DNA of 64,000 nt from Trichothermofontia sp964536415 (GTDB lineage: Bacteria > Cyanobacteriota > Cyanobacteriia > B231). Below are positions 8,269-17,411 of the stretch, piece by piece; within the stretch, counting starts at the first letter, position 1, and every line of letters starts with the position of its first letter. Both the position numbers and the translations under genes were made by a program. Under the pieces are notes generated by a model. The model saw nothing but the letters and a program-made list of their open reading frames with translations. It made no database searches and was not told the origin of the DNA. The stretch spans positions 1 to 64,000 of the forward strand of contig CAZHXN010000004.1 in NCBI GenBank assembly GCA_964536415.1, given 5' to 3'.

Positions 8269-8503
8269 AACGAGAAATAGATAGAAAGACAATAATTCCG
8301 ACGAAAGGTGAGGATGCCGCTAGTAAGGCAAGGGTTGCCCCTGCTGGCAGTAGGAAGCTGCGATCGCAGGGTCGCTAAAAGAGTATGGTTTTGATTAGCC
8401 TAGGCATCAACGCTTGGGCCAATGAGGTTGCGGGAGCAGTTTGGGGAAGGGTGGTAGGGCCACCGGACTCTCACCTCCCTTGGCCTACAGACAACCCTAC
8501 TGT

Positions 8504-8529
8504 TCAAAGTTCACCTTCAAAGTTCACCG
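8504..8529 (+). repeat. Perfect 13-nt tandem duplication before acs
   Basis: TTCAAAGTTCACC occurs twice, 8504-8516 and 8517-8529, ending 3 nt before the acs start codon. It occupies the place of the ribosome-binding site; no clear Shine-Dalgarno remains. Confidence 0.9.
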
Positions 8530-8532
8530 CTT

Positions 8533-10503
8533 ATGTCACAACCGACGATCGAGTCCATTCTGCAAGAAAATCGCTTATTTCAGCCGCCAGCCGAGTTTGC
8601 CCAAGCCGCCCACATCAATAGCTGGGAAGCCTACGAACAATTGTACGCCCAGGCGCAGGCTGATCCGGCTAGTTTCTGGGCTGGGTTGGCCGAACGGGAA
8701 CTCCACTGGTTTGAACCGTGGCAACAGGTTCTTGATTGGCAACCCCCCCATGTCAAGTGGTTTGTCGGGGGCAAAATCAACATTGCCTATAACTGCCTCG
8801 ATCGCCACCTGACCACCTGGCGACGGAACAAAGCTGCCCTCATCTGGGAAGGGGAACCGGGAGATTCCCGAACGCTCACCTATGCCCAACTGCACCGGGA
8901 AGTGTGCCAGTTTGCCAATGTGCTCAAGCAACTAGGGGTGAAAAAGGGCGATCGCGTCGGGATTTATATGCCAATGATCCCGGAAGCCGCGATCGCCATG
9001 TTGGCCTGTGCGCGGATCGGTGCGCCCCACTCGGTTGTCTTTGGCGGCTTTAGTGCGGAAGCCTTGCGCGATCGCCTGATTGATGCGGAGGCAAAATTGG
9101 TGGTGACCGCCGATGGGGGCTGGCGCAAGGACGCGATCGTCCCCCTGAAGGAACAGGTGGATCGAGCCATTGCCAATGATGCGGTGCCCACGGTAGAAAA
9201 CGTGCTGGTGGTAGAACGGACCAAACAAAAAATTCACATGGAACCGGGCCGCGACCACTGGTGGCATGACTTACGCGTTGGGGTGAGTGCCGACTGTCCC
9301 GCCGAACCCATGGACAGTGAAGACATGCTATTTATTCTCTACACCTCCGGCAGCACCGGCAAACCCAAAGGCGTCGTTCATACCACAGGTGGCTATAACC
9401 TCTATACCCACATCACCAGCCAGTGGATTTTTGATCTCAAGGATACGGATGTCTATTGGTGTACTGCCGATGTCGGCTGGATTACCGGCCACAGTTACAT
9501 TGTCTACGGCCCCCTTTCCAACGGGGCAACGACTCTGATGTATGAAGGGGCACCCCGCGCCTCGAATCCGGGCTGTTTCTGGGATGTGATCGGAAAATAC
9601 GGGGTCACTATTTTCTACACCGCGCCGACGGCCATCCGCGCCTTTATCAAAATGGGCGAGCACCATCCCAAATCCCGGAACCTATCCTCCCTGCGACTGC
9701 TGGGCACCGTCGGGGAACCGATTAACCCCGAAGCTTGGATGTGGTACTACCGGGTGATTGGTCAGGAGCGTTGCCCGATCGTAGACACCTGGTGGCAAAC
9801 GGAAACCGGCGGTATTATGATTACCCCCCTGCCCGGTGCGATTCCGACTAAGCCCGGATCAGCCACCCGGCCCTTCCCCGGTATTCTGGCCGATGTGGTG
9901 GATTTGGAGGGGAATCCCGTGGGGGTCAATGAAGGGGGCTATTTAGTCGTCCGTCACCCTTGGCCGGGCATGATGCGCACGGTCTACAAAGATCCCGATC
10001 GCTTCCGCCGCACCTACTGGGAGCATATTCCGCCCAAGGATGGCCAATATCTCTACTTTGCCGGGGATGGTGCCCGCCGGGATGAGCAGGGCTACTTCTG
10101 GGTAATGGGGCGCGTTGATGATGTGATCAGTGTGGCCGGTCACCGTCTGGGAACGATGGAAATTGAATCGGCACTGGTGTCCCATCCCGCTGTGGCCGAA
10201 GCTGCCGTTGTGGGTAAACCGGATGAGGTTAAAGGCGAAGAGGTGGTGGCCTTTGTCACTCTGGAAGGGGAGTATGTGCCCAGTGAGGCGCTTGCCCAGG
10301 AATTGAAACAGCATGTGGTCCAGGAGATTGGCGCGATCGCCCGTCCCGGTGAGATTCGCTTTAGTGAGGCCCTGCCCAAAACGCGATCAGGGAAAATTAT
10401 GCGGCGGTTGTTGCGATCGTTGGCTGCCGATCAGGAAGTGTCGGGGGATACCTCAACGCTGGAGGATCGCAGTGTGCTGGATAAGTTACGGGGCGGCGCT
10501 TAA
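8533..10503 (+). CDS. acs: Acetyl-CoA synthetase (AMP-forming)
   Basis: This 656-residue adenylate-forming enzyme converts acetate, ATP and CoA to acetyl-CoA, AMP and pyrophosphate. It has the family's full length. Motifs: the P-loop-like YTSGSTGKPKG near residue 268, the VDTWWQTETGG block near residue 417, and the C-terminal PKTRSGKIMRRLLR, whose lysine (~residue 615) is catalytic and the usual acetylation target. The N-terminal ACAS domain (ELHWFEPWQQVLDW) is present. ATG 8533 follows a 13-nt tandem duplication. It stands alone on the plus strand, divergent from the disulfide oxidoreductase. Confidence 0.97.
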   Translation: MSQPTIESILQENRLFQPPAEFAQAAHINSWEAYEQLYAQAQADPASFWAGLAERELHWFEPWQQVLDWQPPHVKWFVGGKINIAYNCLDRHLTTWRRNKAALIWEGEPGDSRTLTYAQLHREVCQFANVLKQLGVKKGDRVGIYMPMIPEAAIAMLACARIGAPHSVVFGGFSAEALRDRLIDAEAKLVVTADGGWRKDAIVPLKEQVDRAIANDAVPTVENVLVVERTKQKIHMEPGRDHWWHDLRVGVSADCPAEPMDSEDMLFILYTSGSTGKPKGVVHTTGGYNLYTHITSQWIFDLKDTDVYWCTADVGWITGHSYIVYGPLSNGATTLMYEGAPRASNPGCFWDVIGKYGVTIFYTAPTAIRAFIKMGEHHPKSRNLSSLRLLGTVGEPINPEAWMWYYRVIGQERCPIVDTWWQTETGGIMITPLPGAIPTKPGSATRPFPGILADVVDLEGNPVGVNEGGYLVVRHPWPGMMRTVYKDPDRFRRTYWEHIPPKDGQYLYFAGDGARRDEQGYFWVMGRVDDVISVAGHRLGTMEIESALVSHPAVAEAAVVGKPDEVKGEEVVAFVTLEGEYVPSEALAQELKQHVVQEIGAIARPGEIRFSEALPKTRSGKIMRRLLRSLAADQEVSGDTSTLEDRSVLDKLRGGA

Positions 10504-10926
10504 GCCCTGCGCGAGGGGAGCGATCGACCCGAATCGCGATCGGCCTCATCCAGTTCCAGTCAAGATTCTGGCACAACCTACCCCTGCTCCCTCACCGCAA
10601 TCCAGGTAGTATTTAGCAGTCGCCCGGTCAGACTATCTGGTTTGGGCACGCTTAGCACTTCCCGGTAGGTAATGATGGCTGCTAGCCGGAATCTATCCTA
10701 GAGCGGATGAAGTCTCCCAAAATACAGCACTAGACTGAATCCAGGCGATCCCCTGAAGACTGGATAGGCTGCTGTCAGGGTGTACCAGGTGTATCAATTG
10801 ATTGCCTAATTGCCGGCGATTGGGCGCTTGATTGCCGGTGATGGCAGAATTGTGATCACAGGATTGTAGCCGTGTGTTCCCGCGTCGCCGCAGAAGTGCT
10901 GGGTTTCCACTATCGTTGTAGCCGTC
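10504..10926. other. Gene-free interval, 423 nt
   Basis: I see no open frame with coding character, tRNA or known riboswitch. There are imperfect GATTGCC repeats near 10800-10850 and several HIP1-like sites. It presumably holds the acs terminator and the promoter of the ABC ATPase gene. Confidence 0.5.
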
Positions 10927-11985
10927 ATGACTCAAGACCTGGCCATCCTCACCCAGGGCCTGACGAAGGAGTTCGATGTGCCCACCCCCCCACGCGGTGC
11001 TCGCAGTGCCTCCCCGCCGGAGAATCGGCAGCGGGCCGTGAGCGAGATTGATCTCGCGGTAACCGCTGGTGAGGTTTATGGACTGATTGGCCCCAATGGA
11101 GCGGGTAAGACGACCCTGATCCGCCTTCTGGCCACTGCCGAAACGCCGACAGTCGGGGAAATCTATCTCTTTGGCCAACGGCTAGAACAGGATGAACACA
11201 ACCTGGCTCTTAAGCGGCGCATTGGCTATCTACCTGATGATTATCCCCTTTATGATGAGCTAACCGTGTGGGACTATCTCGACTACTTCGCCCGTCTCTA
11301 TGGTTTGCAGCAACCGCGCCGTCGGCACCGCCTCCATGAAGTCTTAGAATTGGTCCAACTGACGGGCAAACGCCATAGCCAGATTACCACCCTCTCCCGT
11401 GGGATGCGGCAGCGCCTCAGTCTGGCCCGCACCATTATTCACGAACCTTTGTTGCTCTTGCTGGATGAACCTGTTTCTGGGCTAGACCCGATCGCCCGCC
11501 TGCACTTTCGCGACTTGATCCGGGCGCTGCGGGAGGCTGGGATGACGATTTTAATTTCGTCCCATGTCCTGAGTGATCTGGCGGAACTGTGTACCACGAT
11601 CGGGGTCATGGAATTTGGCTTCCTTGTGGAGAGTGCCTCCCTGGCGGATCTCTATCAGCGCTGGAGCCAACAACGGTTGATTATTTCCAGCCTTGGGAGT
11701 CTGGATGCCCTCCAGGCAGAATTGCGTAACCATCCGGCAGTCGTCGCGATCGACCCCGTATCTCCCTCCCCGCAGCCTTCGCCTAGCCTTGCCGCAAACG
11801 CATCGCCTGCCACAGGCACCCAAACCGTGACCACAGTCCAGGTCAACTTCACTGGCGGGCCAGACACCGCCGCCGCTCTCCTGCGGCAATTGGTCGCAGC
11901 GGGTTTACCGATCGCAGAATTTCGTCCCGAACAGGAGGACCTCGAAGCCATCTTTCTTAAACTCGGCCATCAACAGGCAAATTGA
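10927..11985 (+). CDS. ABC transporter ATP-binding protein
   Basis: A 352-residue ABC ATPase with Walker A GPNGAGKTT near residue 58, signature LSRGMRQRL near residue 158, Walker B LLLLLDEPVSGLD near residue 178 and the switch histidine in ISSHVLSDL. The ~110-residue C-terminal extension, with a Pro/Ser/Ala-rich low-complexity stretch, is typical of ATPases paired with ABC-2 type permeases. A multi-TM permease gene begins 69 nt downstream, so the pair forms an exporter of unknown substrate. An insertion near residues 20-38 (PTPPRGARSASPPENRQ) precedes the first strand. Confidence 0.9.
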   Translation: MTQDLAILTQGLTKEFDVPTPPRGARSASPPENRQRAVSEIDLAVTAGEVYGLIGPNGAGKTTLIRLLATAETPTVGEIYLFGQRLEQDEHNLALKRRIGYLPDDYPLYDELTVWDYLDYFARLYGLQQPRRRHRLHEVLELVQLTGKRHSQITTLSRGMRQRLSLARTIIHEPLLLLLDEPVSGLDPIARLHFRDLIRALREAGMTILISSHVLSDLAELCTTIGVMEFGFLVESASLADLYQRWSQQRLIISSLGSLDALQAELRNHPAVVAIDPVSPSPQPSPSLAANASPATGTQTVTTVQVNFTGGPDTAAALLRQLVAAGLPIAEFRPEQEDLEAIFLKLGHQQAN

Positions 11986-12054
11986 TCAATTCAAAATGCA
12001 AAATCTAAACTCTAACATCACGCTATCCCCCACTCACTTCCCAGAGGTTTCCCC

Positions 12055-13773
12055 ATGCTAGCGGCCTGTCTTGAGCAAATCGGTAACTGGAATCCCCAAC
12101 TCTTGCGTGAATTAAAAGGGCGACTGACGCTGCGTAATGGGGCGATCGTCACCAGCCTCTCTCTCTTTGGTCAGCTACTCCTCATCCTGTTCCACCTAGG
12201 GCAACTTCCCTCAGTTCACAAGTTTGTTAATGTTCAAAATCCCTACTGCACAGGGCCGAAAGAGTATTCTTATGCCTCTCCCCAGTGCTTGACCGGTCTT
12301 GATGGGGAGTTTATCCTCAACTGGTCAAATTGGTGGCAGGATCTGTTTATTCTGCTGAGTATTTTCTCTTTACTCCTGCTCTTGGTGGGGGGCAGCTATC
12401 TGATCATTAGTGATCTTTCTAAAGAAGAACGGCAAGGGACCCTCAACTTCATTCGGCTCAGTCCCCAACCAGCGCAGACCATCCTGTGGGGCAAGTTACT
12501 GGGGGTTCCTGCCTTGTTTTACCTCATGCTGCTGTTAACCCTGCCGCTGTCTATTTATGCGGGGCTAGCGGGTCAACTCTCCCCGGCCACCCTGGTGGGC
12601 TACTACAGCATTGTGGTGGGTAGCGGTCTCTTTTTCTATAGCTTATCTTTAATGTTTGGTCTGGTTACTACCTGGCTAGGAAGTCTGCAAGCTTGGGTGG
12701 GTAGTGGGACATTCTTTCTAATTTTGGGTACCTATACCCTCATGAATACGGGTGGGGCGGAGGTGAATAATGTGAGCGTTTGGCCCCGTATTCTCTTCCC
12801 AACCCTACTCATTCCAGGGCTGGAGACCAGTGTCATGCTCCGCTCCAGTAGTGGTTTGCAACTCTCGCATTTGCAGTGGTTCTATTTACCGATCGGTCTG
12901 ACAACGATCGGGATCACTGCCTTCACATTGGTGCTCTATGGCGTGGGGACCTACTGGATCTGGCAAGTCTTAAAACGACGCTTTCGGGCAATTCAGACGA
13001 CGATTTTGACCAAGGGCCAAAGTTACACGTTGACTGCTATTTTGCAGGGGGTGATGCTGGGCTTTATGGTACAGCCTAGTTTGACCAGTAGCAGTTACAA
13101 CCTTGAGGTTGCCTGGATTTATATGCTGACTTTGAATCTATGCCTGGGATTATTCCTCATGGCGGCCTTAATGCCCCAGCGCACTGTGCTGGTGGAATGG
13201 GCACGCTATCGGTATGTCCGACGGTCGGAACGGCAATCCGGGTTGCGCCAGTGGCTAAAAGAATTGACCTGGGGGGAGAAAAGTCCGGCCTTTCTGGCGA
13301 TCGTCCTGAATCTGCTCATCCTGGCGATCGCTCAAGGCGTCTGGATTGGGTTAACCTTTACCGCTGAGACTGCCAATGGGTCGGTTACCAGGGGACAGGC
13401 ACTCCTGGGCACAGTCCTAGCTCTGGGGGTTTTACTAGTCTACGCGGCGATCGTCCAACTGTGTCTGCTCTCAGCCTCACCCCGCCGAACCGTTTTGGCA
13501 GCGGGAACCATTATCGTGGCGATGCTCATCCCGCCCATCATCCTGGCTTTCCTGGGACTAACCCCCAATTCCTACAGGAGTGCACCGTTCTGGTTATTGA
13601 CCGCTTTTCCGTGGGTTGCAGTTGAATACACCTTGAGGTCTACCTTCCTGTTCGCTTGTGTCAGTCAATGTCTGGCCACGACGCTCCTGAATCTCCAGTT
13701 TGCCCGACGGCTGCATCGCCTGGGAGAGTCAGCCTCGAAGGCCCTGTTGACACCCAGTACCCAGGTGCTTTGA
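12055..13773 (+). CDS. ABC-2 type transporter permease
   Basis: A 572-residue polytopic membrane protein with about twelve hydrophobic segments in two clusters, consistent with a fused or duplicated ABC-2 permease. The cytoplasmic stretch between early segments includes DLSKEERQGTLNFIRLSP, the coupling-helix-like signature of this permease group (EERQGTL..LRLSP). ATG 12055 follows the cognate ATPase by 69 nt in the same direction. The substrate cannot be deduced. Confidence 0.85.
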   Translation: MLAACLEQIGNWNPQLLRELKGRLTLRNGAIVTSLSLFGQLLLILFHLGQLPSVHKFVNVQNPYCTGPKEYSYASPQCLTGLDGEFILNWSNWWQDLFILLSIFSLLLLLVGGSYLIISDLSKEERQGTLNFIRLSPQPAQTILWGKLLGVPALFYLMLLLTLPLSIYAGLAGQLSPATLVGYYSIVVGSGLFFYSLSLMFGLVTTWLGSLQAWVGSGTFFLILGTYTLMNTGGAEVNNVSVWPRILFPTLLIPGLETSVMLRSSSGLQLSHLQWFYLPIGLTTIGITAFTLVLYGVGTYWIWQVLKRRFRAIQTTILTKGQSYTLTAILQGVMLGFMVQPSLTSSSYNLEVAWIYMLTLNLCLGLFLMAALMPQRTVLVEWARYRYVRRSERQSGLRQWLKELTWGEKSPAFLAIVLNLLILAIAQGVWIGLTFTAETANGSVTRGQALLGTVLALGVLLVYAAIVQLCLLSASPRRTVLAAGTIIVAMLIPPIILAFLGLTPNSYRSAPFWLLTAFPWVAVEYTLRSTFLFACVSQCLATTLLNLQFARRLHRLGESASKALLTPSTQVL

Positions 13774-13809
13774 GGTGGCCTGCCCGGTTTAAGGGGCGCA
13801 GAATTGCTC

Positions 13810-13860
13810 CCCCTTTTCCTAAAAGGGGCGAAGGGGTTGAGGGATGAGGGCTGCCAAAGG
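13810..13860. repeat. Dispersed hairpin repeat (CCCCTTTT-AAAAGGGG type)
   Basis: A perfect 8-bp stem, CCCCTTTT (13810-13817) and AAAAGGGG (13821-13828), is followed by CGAAGGGGTTGAGGGATGAG. The trailing GGGGTT(G/A)GGGGATGAGGGC sequence recurs at about 6617, 32097 and 62480 and more loosely at 25740 and 38557. It may also act as the terminator region of the upstream permease gene, but it has no T-run. Confidence 0.6.
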
Positions 13861-14044
13861 CTATCCCTTCGCGGTATAGCGGTAACTGCTTGAAACAGCG
13901 CGATCAAACGGACTTAAGCAACTGAACCGGGTTTGTCAAATTTACCAAGACTTTCTTTATCGATGGTTATGTTAGTTTCTGGCAAGGGGAGGGAACACTG
14001 GAGATAAGCTTACATCAACACTGCCGACAGTGGGCAGACAACCT

Positions 14045-14665
14045 ATGACTCTACCGAGATCGATCAGGGGGTTCCTCAGCGTGACCTTGGTTTCGGGGAC
14101 ACTAGCGATGACCAGCCTGCCGGGACTAGCGCAGACGAGCGCATCCACCGCCTCTCGATTTTTCTGTGGCCTCTACCAGGGGCACCCAGCTACCGTTGTC
14201 CGAACGATCTCACGCGGGAATATCCCGTTGATTTTGTGGGTGGATGATTCCTTCCCGGAGCCGTGGAATCCCCAATCCCGATGTGAGGAGATTTCGGCCC
14301 GTTTTCAACGCTTCTATGAAAATGGCACGCTGAGCTATCTGCGATCGGCGATCACGAATGGACAACCGGCCCTTTGTGTCGCGGCTTTTCAAAGGGGGGA
14401 CTGTCTGCCCAATGGGTTGGTTGTGACCTTAAGACCCTATACCGATCCAAGCGCTGTTTTGGAGCGTTTGTTGACGAAGCGGGTGATGGTTGATGGTCAA
14501 CCCGTTTTTCTATCTGGAAACCTAGACGAAGAGAGGGTTCGGATGGACATTACCCCTGTCGGTGAAGCCGTTTATGGGGATTTACGGCCTTTGCTGGAAC
14601 TGCTGCCGCCGGTGCTGCCAGGGTCAGGGCCGGTCTGGGAGGAACCCGCCATCGGGGAGCAATAG
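14045..14665 (+). CDS. COP23-domain secreted protein
   Basis: A 206-residue exported protein with a signal peptide (MTLPRSIRGFLSVTLVSGTL, cleavage after GLAQ near residue 30) followed by the COP23 domain (named for a circadian-oscillating membrane protein of cyanobacteria). Family marks seen: FFCGLYQGHPATVV, a PLILW strand, RCEEISARFQRFYENG, and paired cysteines (CGLY, RCEE, LCVA, DCLP) that could form disulfides. ATG 14045 is preferred to the in-frame GTG at 14030. The stop is 4 nt before the next ATG, so it is co-transcribed with two trypsin-like proteases. COP23 function is unknown; the constant pairing with proteases suggests an extracytoplasmic processing role (inference). Confidence 0.8.
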   Translation: MTLPRSIRGFLSVTLVSGTLAMTSLPGLAQTSASTASRFFCGLYQGHPATVVRTISRGNIPLILWVDDSFPEPWNPQSRCEEISARFQRFYENGTLSYLRSAITNGQPALCVAAFQRGDCLPNGLVVTLRPYTDPSAVLERLLTKRVMVDGQPVFLSGNLDEERVRMDITPVGEAVYGDLRPLLELLPPVLPGSGPVWEEPAIGEQ

Positions 14666-14669
14666 GCCC

Positions 14670-15503
14670 ATGTTGAGGGGAAAGCGTGGCTATCATCCGG
14701 TTCTGTTGGCAGGGCTGGTATCGGGTAGCTTTTGTGTTGGCACGATCGTCTGCCCGTGGAGCCGCGTGCCCTTCCCCGATCAGGAGTTTCCCCCGTTGAC
14801 CGAGATGTCCCCAGATGTTCGGGTGCAGGACACGCACCTGTATCAACTGGCGGAACGGATTAGTGTTCAGGTCATGGCGGGTGAGCCAACGCGCCAAACC
14901 ATTGGATCGGCGACGGTGATCAAACGGCAGGGGTCAGTGTATTGGGTGCTGACGAATGCCCACGTCCTCCGGGCCGATCCGGGTCCCTATTGGGTGCAAA
15001 CCAGTGATGGCCAGGTGTATGCGGCGCTGCCAGTGAAGAATATCCCGTTTAATGACACTGATTTGGCGGTTTTAGCGTTCGACAGTCCGCAGACTGAGTA
15101 CGTGGTGGTGGCCCCAGGGGGAGGAGGCCAGGTGGGGGAGGTGGTTTATGCGGCGGGATTTCCGATCGCTTTTGATTCGGATGCGCCGCCGCGATTTACG
15201 TTGCAGCGTGGTCAGATTTCCTTGTTCCTGCCCAAGCCGCTAGCCGGGGGGTATCAGGTGGGGTATACGAATCCGGTGGCGTCGGGGATGAGCGGCGGGC
15301 CGGTTCTGAATGCCCAGGGACAATTGCTGGCGATTAATGGAATGCATTCGGAGGCGCTGTGGGGTGATCCCTATGTGTTTATGGATGGGACTTTGCCGGA
15401 AGCGAATTTGAAATTAGAACTGAGTCGCTATAGCTGGGGGATTCCGATTAGTACGGTCCGATCGCTATGGTCATCAACGGTGTCACTGTCTGGGAATAAG
15501 TAG
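14670..15503 (+). CDS. Secreted trypsin-like serine protease
   Basis: A 277-residue chymotrypsin-fold (S1, Deg/HtrA-like) protease. The triad is visible: His in LTNAHVLRAD, Asp in NDTDLAVLAF, and Ser in ASGMSGGPVLN. An N-terminal hydrophobic segment (residues ~9-25, LLAGLVSGSFCVGTIV) acts as signal or anchor, so the enzyme is periplasmic. No PDZ domain is present. ATG 14670 is chosen; an upstream in-frame start at 14562 would overlap the COP23 gene and is unlikely. Neighbours are COP23 (4 nt upstream) and a second protease (11 nt downstream). Confidence 0.85.
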   Translation: MLRGKRGYHPVLLAGLVSGSFCVGTIVCPWSRVPFPDQEFPPLTEMSPDVRVQDTHLYQLAERISVQVMAGEPTRQTIGSATVIKRQGSVYWVLTNAHVLRADPGPYWVQTSDGQVYAALPVKNIPFNDTDLAVLAFDSPQTEYVVVAPGGGGQVGEVVYAAGFPIAFDSDAPPRFTLQRGQISLFLPKPLAGGYQVGYTNPVASGMSGGPVLNAQGQLLAINGMHSEALWGDPYVFMDGTLPEANLKLELSRYSWGIPISTVRSLWSSTVSLSGNK

Positions 15504-15514
15504 GGGGTAAGGTT

Positions 15515-16843
15515 ATGCGATGTGAGCTATCCCTGGTGACGGTATTATTGGGGGCCACGATCGCGATCATGCAACCAGCGATCGCGACTAATTCACCAGT
15601 TTCCCTACAGATCAGTGATATCGCGGAGAAGATTACGGGGCAAATCTTTTTAGTGCGGGAGGGTCGGCGGGAAAAGGCGGGATCTGGCGTTATTGTTGGT
15701 CGTGATCGATCGCACTATTACGTTTTAACCAGTCGTCATGTGATGAACTATCCGGGCGATTACCAGATCAGGATGTTGAATGAAGAGTTTTATTATCCCC
15801 TGTCTCCTGTTGGGAGTCGGGAAGTTTCTGAGTTGGGTTTAAGGATTTCACCTGACTTAGATGTTGCGCTCTTAAAATTTCAAAGCCAACGTAGCTATTC
15901 AACCGCGCAATTAGATAACAAGGTAGCATTAGCCTATGGCCAAGAGGTTTATGTATTTGGCTATCCCTCTCTAATCTCCGCGCCAACGCATTTTACATCG
16001 GGTCGGATCACGAGTCTTGTACCGAATGATACTAATGGTTACGATGTTGCCTATGATAATCGGGTGGTGCCGGGAACTTCAGGGGGGCCGGTTTTATCGC
16101 AAGCGGGTCGGGTAATTGGGATCAACGGTAAAGCGGAGACCGATCCAACAACAGGGACGCTGATTGCGTTTGGTGTACCCCTCAGTCGCTTTGTTACTGA
16201 TCGCTTTATTGAGCGCTTTTCGGTACCAATACCCGATGCAGTACCCGATCCGATCGCTGGTTTTCCCAAGGCTAGTTGCGGCGATCCCAATTCTGGGGGA
16301 AGCAATACGTGGTACCCGGTGGTCGTCAATTATAGCGAAGCCACTCTCAGGCGCGTGCAAACGGAGTATTGTCGGGATGCAATTCGTAAAGAGAATTCTA
16401 TTCAGGTTGCTTCTTTTTTAAGCCTGGAGAAGGCACGAGATTTTGCGGTTTTTATGCAGAATTCCGTCGGGAGTGGCCGTGTAGGTAGTACATACCTTTC
16501 ACCCCAAGAACGCCAAGAACGCCAAGAACGGACAAGAGCCTGGAATTTTCCAATGGCAACCTGTGGCGATCGTGATCCGGGTGGCCGTAACACCTGGTAT
16601 CCAGTATTTGTCAATTACAGCGAAGCCCGTCTCAGGACAATTCAGGTGCAATACTGCCGCGATGCGATCCGGAACTATCGTGAAAAGCTGGGCCTACATT
16701 CGATTCAAATTGCCTCGTTCTTGAAGCAAGAAGATGCCCAGGCATTTGCAGATCTGATGAAAAGACGGATTGGCAGTGGTGAGGTGGGTGAGTCGTCACA
16801 GTTTGATGCGCGATCGGCTGCTTCTGGGACAGGGAGGAGGTAA
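15515..16843 (+). CDS. Secreted trypsin-like protease with two C-terminal SPOR-like repeats
   Basis: A 442-residue exported protease. The signal peptide covers residues 1-25 (cleavage near PAIA-TN). The triad is seen as His in VLTSRHVMN, Asp in PDLDVALLKF and Ser in VPGTSGGPV. From about residue 250 there are two ~85-residue repeats, each starting CGD, with NTWYPV and VNYSEA, then YCRDAIR and a SPOR-like half (SIQVASFLSLEKARDFAVFM; SIQIASFLKQEDAQAFADLM) ending GSG.VG. Between them a 9-nt unit ccaagaacg is tandemly repeated three times (16504-16530), giving QER-QER-QER. A strong GGGGGTAAGG precedes ATG 15515. SPOR-type domains often bind peptidoglycan, so cell-wall anchoring is a reasonable inference. 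A fossil third copy of the repeat follows downstream. Confidence 0.85.
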   Translation: MRCELSLVTVLLGATIAIMQPAIATNSPVSLQISDIAEKITGQIFLVREGRREKAGSGVIVGRDRSHYYVLTSRHVMNYPGDYQIRMLNEEFYYPLSPVGSREVSELGLRISPDLDVALLKFQSQRSYSTAQLDNKVALAYGQEVYVFGYPSLISAPTHFTSGRITSLVPNDTNGYDVAYDNRVVPGTSGGPVLSQAGRVIGINGKAETDPTTGTLIAFGVPLSRFVTDRFIERFSVPIPDAVPDPIAGFPKASCGDPNSGGSNTWYPVVVNYSEATLRRVQTEYCRDAIRKENSIQVASFLSLEKARDFAVFMQNSVGSGRVGSTYLSPQERQERQERTRAWNFPMATCGDRDPGGRNTWYPVFVNYSEARLRTIQVQYCRDAIRNYREKLGLHSIQIASFLKQEDAQAFADLMKRRIGSGEVGESSQFDARSAASGTGRR

Positions 16844-16858
16844 AGCAATTTTTATGAT

Positions 16859-17162
16859 ATAAAGCCAACATTTTTAAGTCAACTATTAATCATTGCTATT
16901 CTGTCACTGGGAGGAATACTTGCCAGTACGAAATCAGGCTTAGCCCAATCTTGAAGCTATAACTGTAGTGAATATGAAGGCAGTATAGCCATATTCCTAT
17001 GCACGACAAATCGAGCCAATTTTCCATATCGTCGCGAAAGATCAAAATTGCACTCTATTCAGGTAGCATCCTTTGTCGATCGTGAAGATGCCATCAGATT
17101 CGCAGAACTAATGAAAGAAAAAAGTAGGTAGTGGTGAAGTTGGTCTACCTTCAAGACGTTAA
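16859..17162 (+). pseudogene. Fossil secreted SPOR-like protein
   Basis: Reading from ATA at 16859 (apparently a lost ATG, with GGGAGGAGG upstream) gives a signal peptide (FLSQLLIIAILSLGGILA, then SGLAQS), an in-frame TGA at 16952-16954, and then a mature part containing SIQVASFVDREDAIRFAELM, clearly related to the two repeats of the protease just upstream. After MKEK, a one-base insertion in an A-run near 17117 shifts the frame; correcting it restores VGSGEVGLPSRR and a stop at 17160-17162. Three lesions (start, nonsense, frameshift) make this a decayed paralogue carrying one SPOR-like unit. Confidence 0.7.
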
Positions 17163-17257
17163 TACTGGCTCTCCTGAGTTTCCGATCGTTGAAGAGCTAT
17201 ACTTCATAACAAAGACAAAGCCAATAGCAAAAAACAAGCGCCCATTTCTCCTCTATT

Positions 17258-17399
17258 CTAATGAGAATATCTACTTTTTTTTATCGAAGTTGAAAGTCTA
17301 TCAGGCTGTATTAGTCAGGGCAAGACTCACAAAAAGGCTTTAGCTAATATTGAAGATAATATTGAAGAAGCGATCGCTCTCTATATTGCAGTATTATAA
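17258..17399 (+). pseudogene. HicB-like antitoxin remnant
   Basis: The C-terminal half of a HicB-family protein is readable: FIEVESLSGCISQGKTHKK followed by ALANIEDNIEEAIALYIAVL and a TAA at 17397-17399. The usual HicB core is (P/S)GC.SQG.T..EAL.NI.EAI. An eight-T run at 17275-17282 breaks the frame: with one more T the upstream SNENIYFF would be continuous with the downstream frame. No HicA partner is recognisable nearby. Confidence 0.6.
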
Positions 17400-17411
17400 G
17401 AATGAGACAAA

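Noticed and set aside
17131..17343. 70-residue plus-strand frame starting MVKLVYLQDV
   Set aside because: It mixes the out-of-frame end of the fossil SPOR gene and the HicB remnant; no coherent protein.
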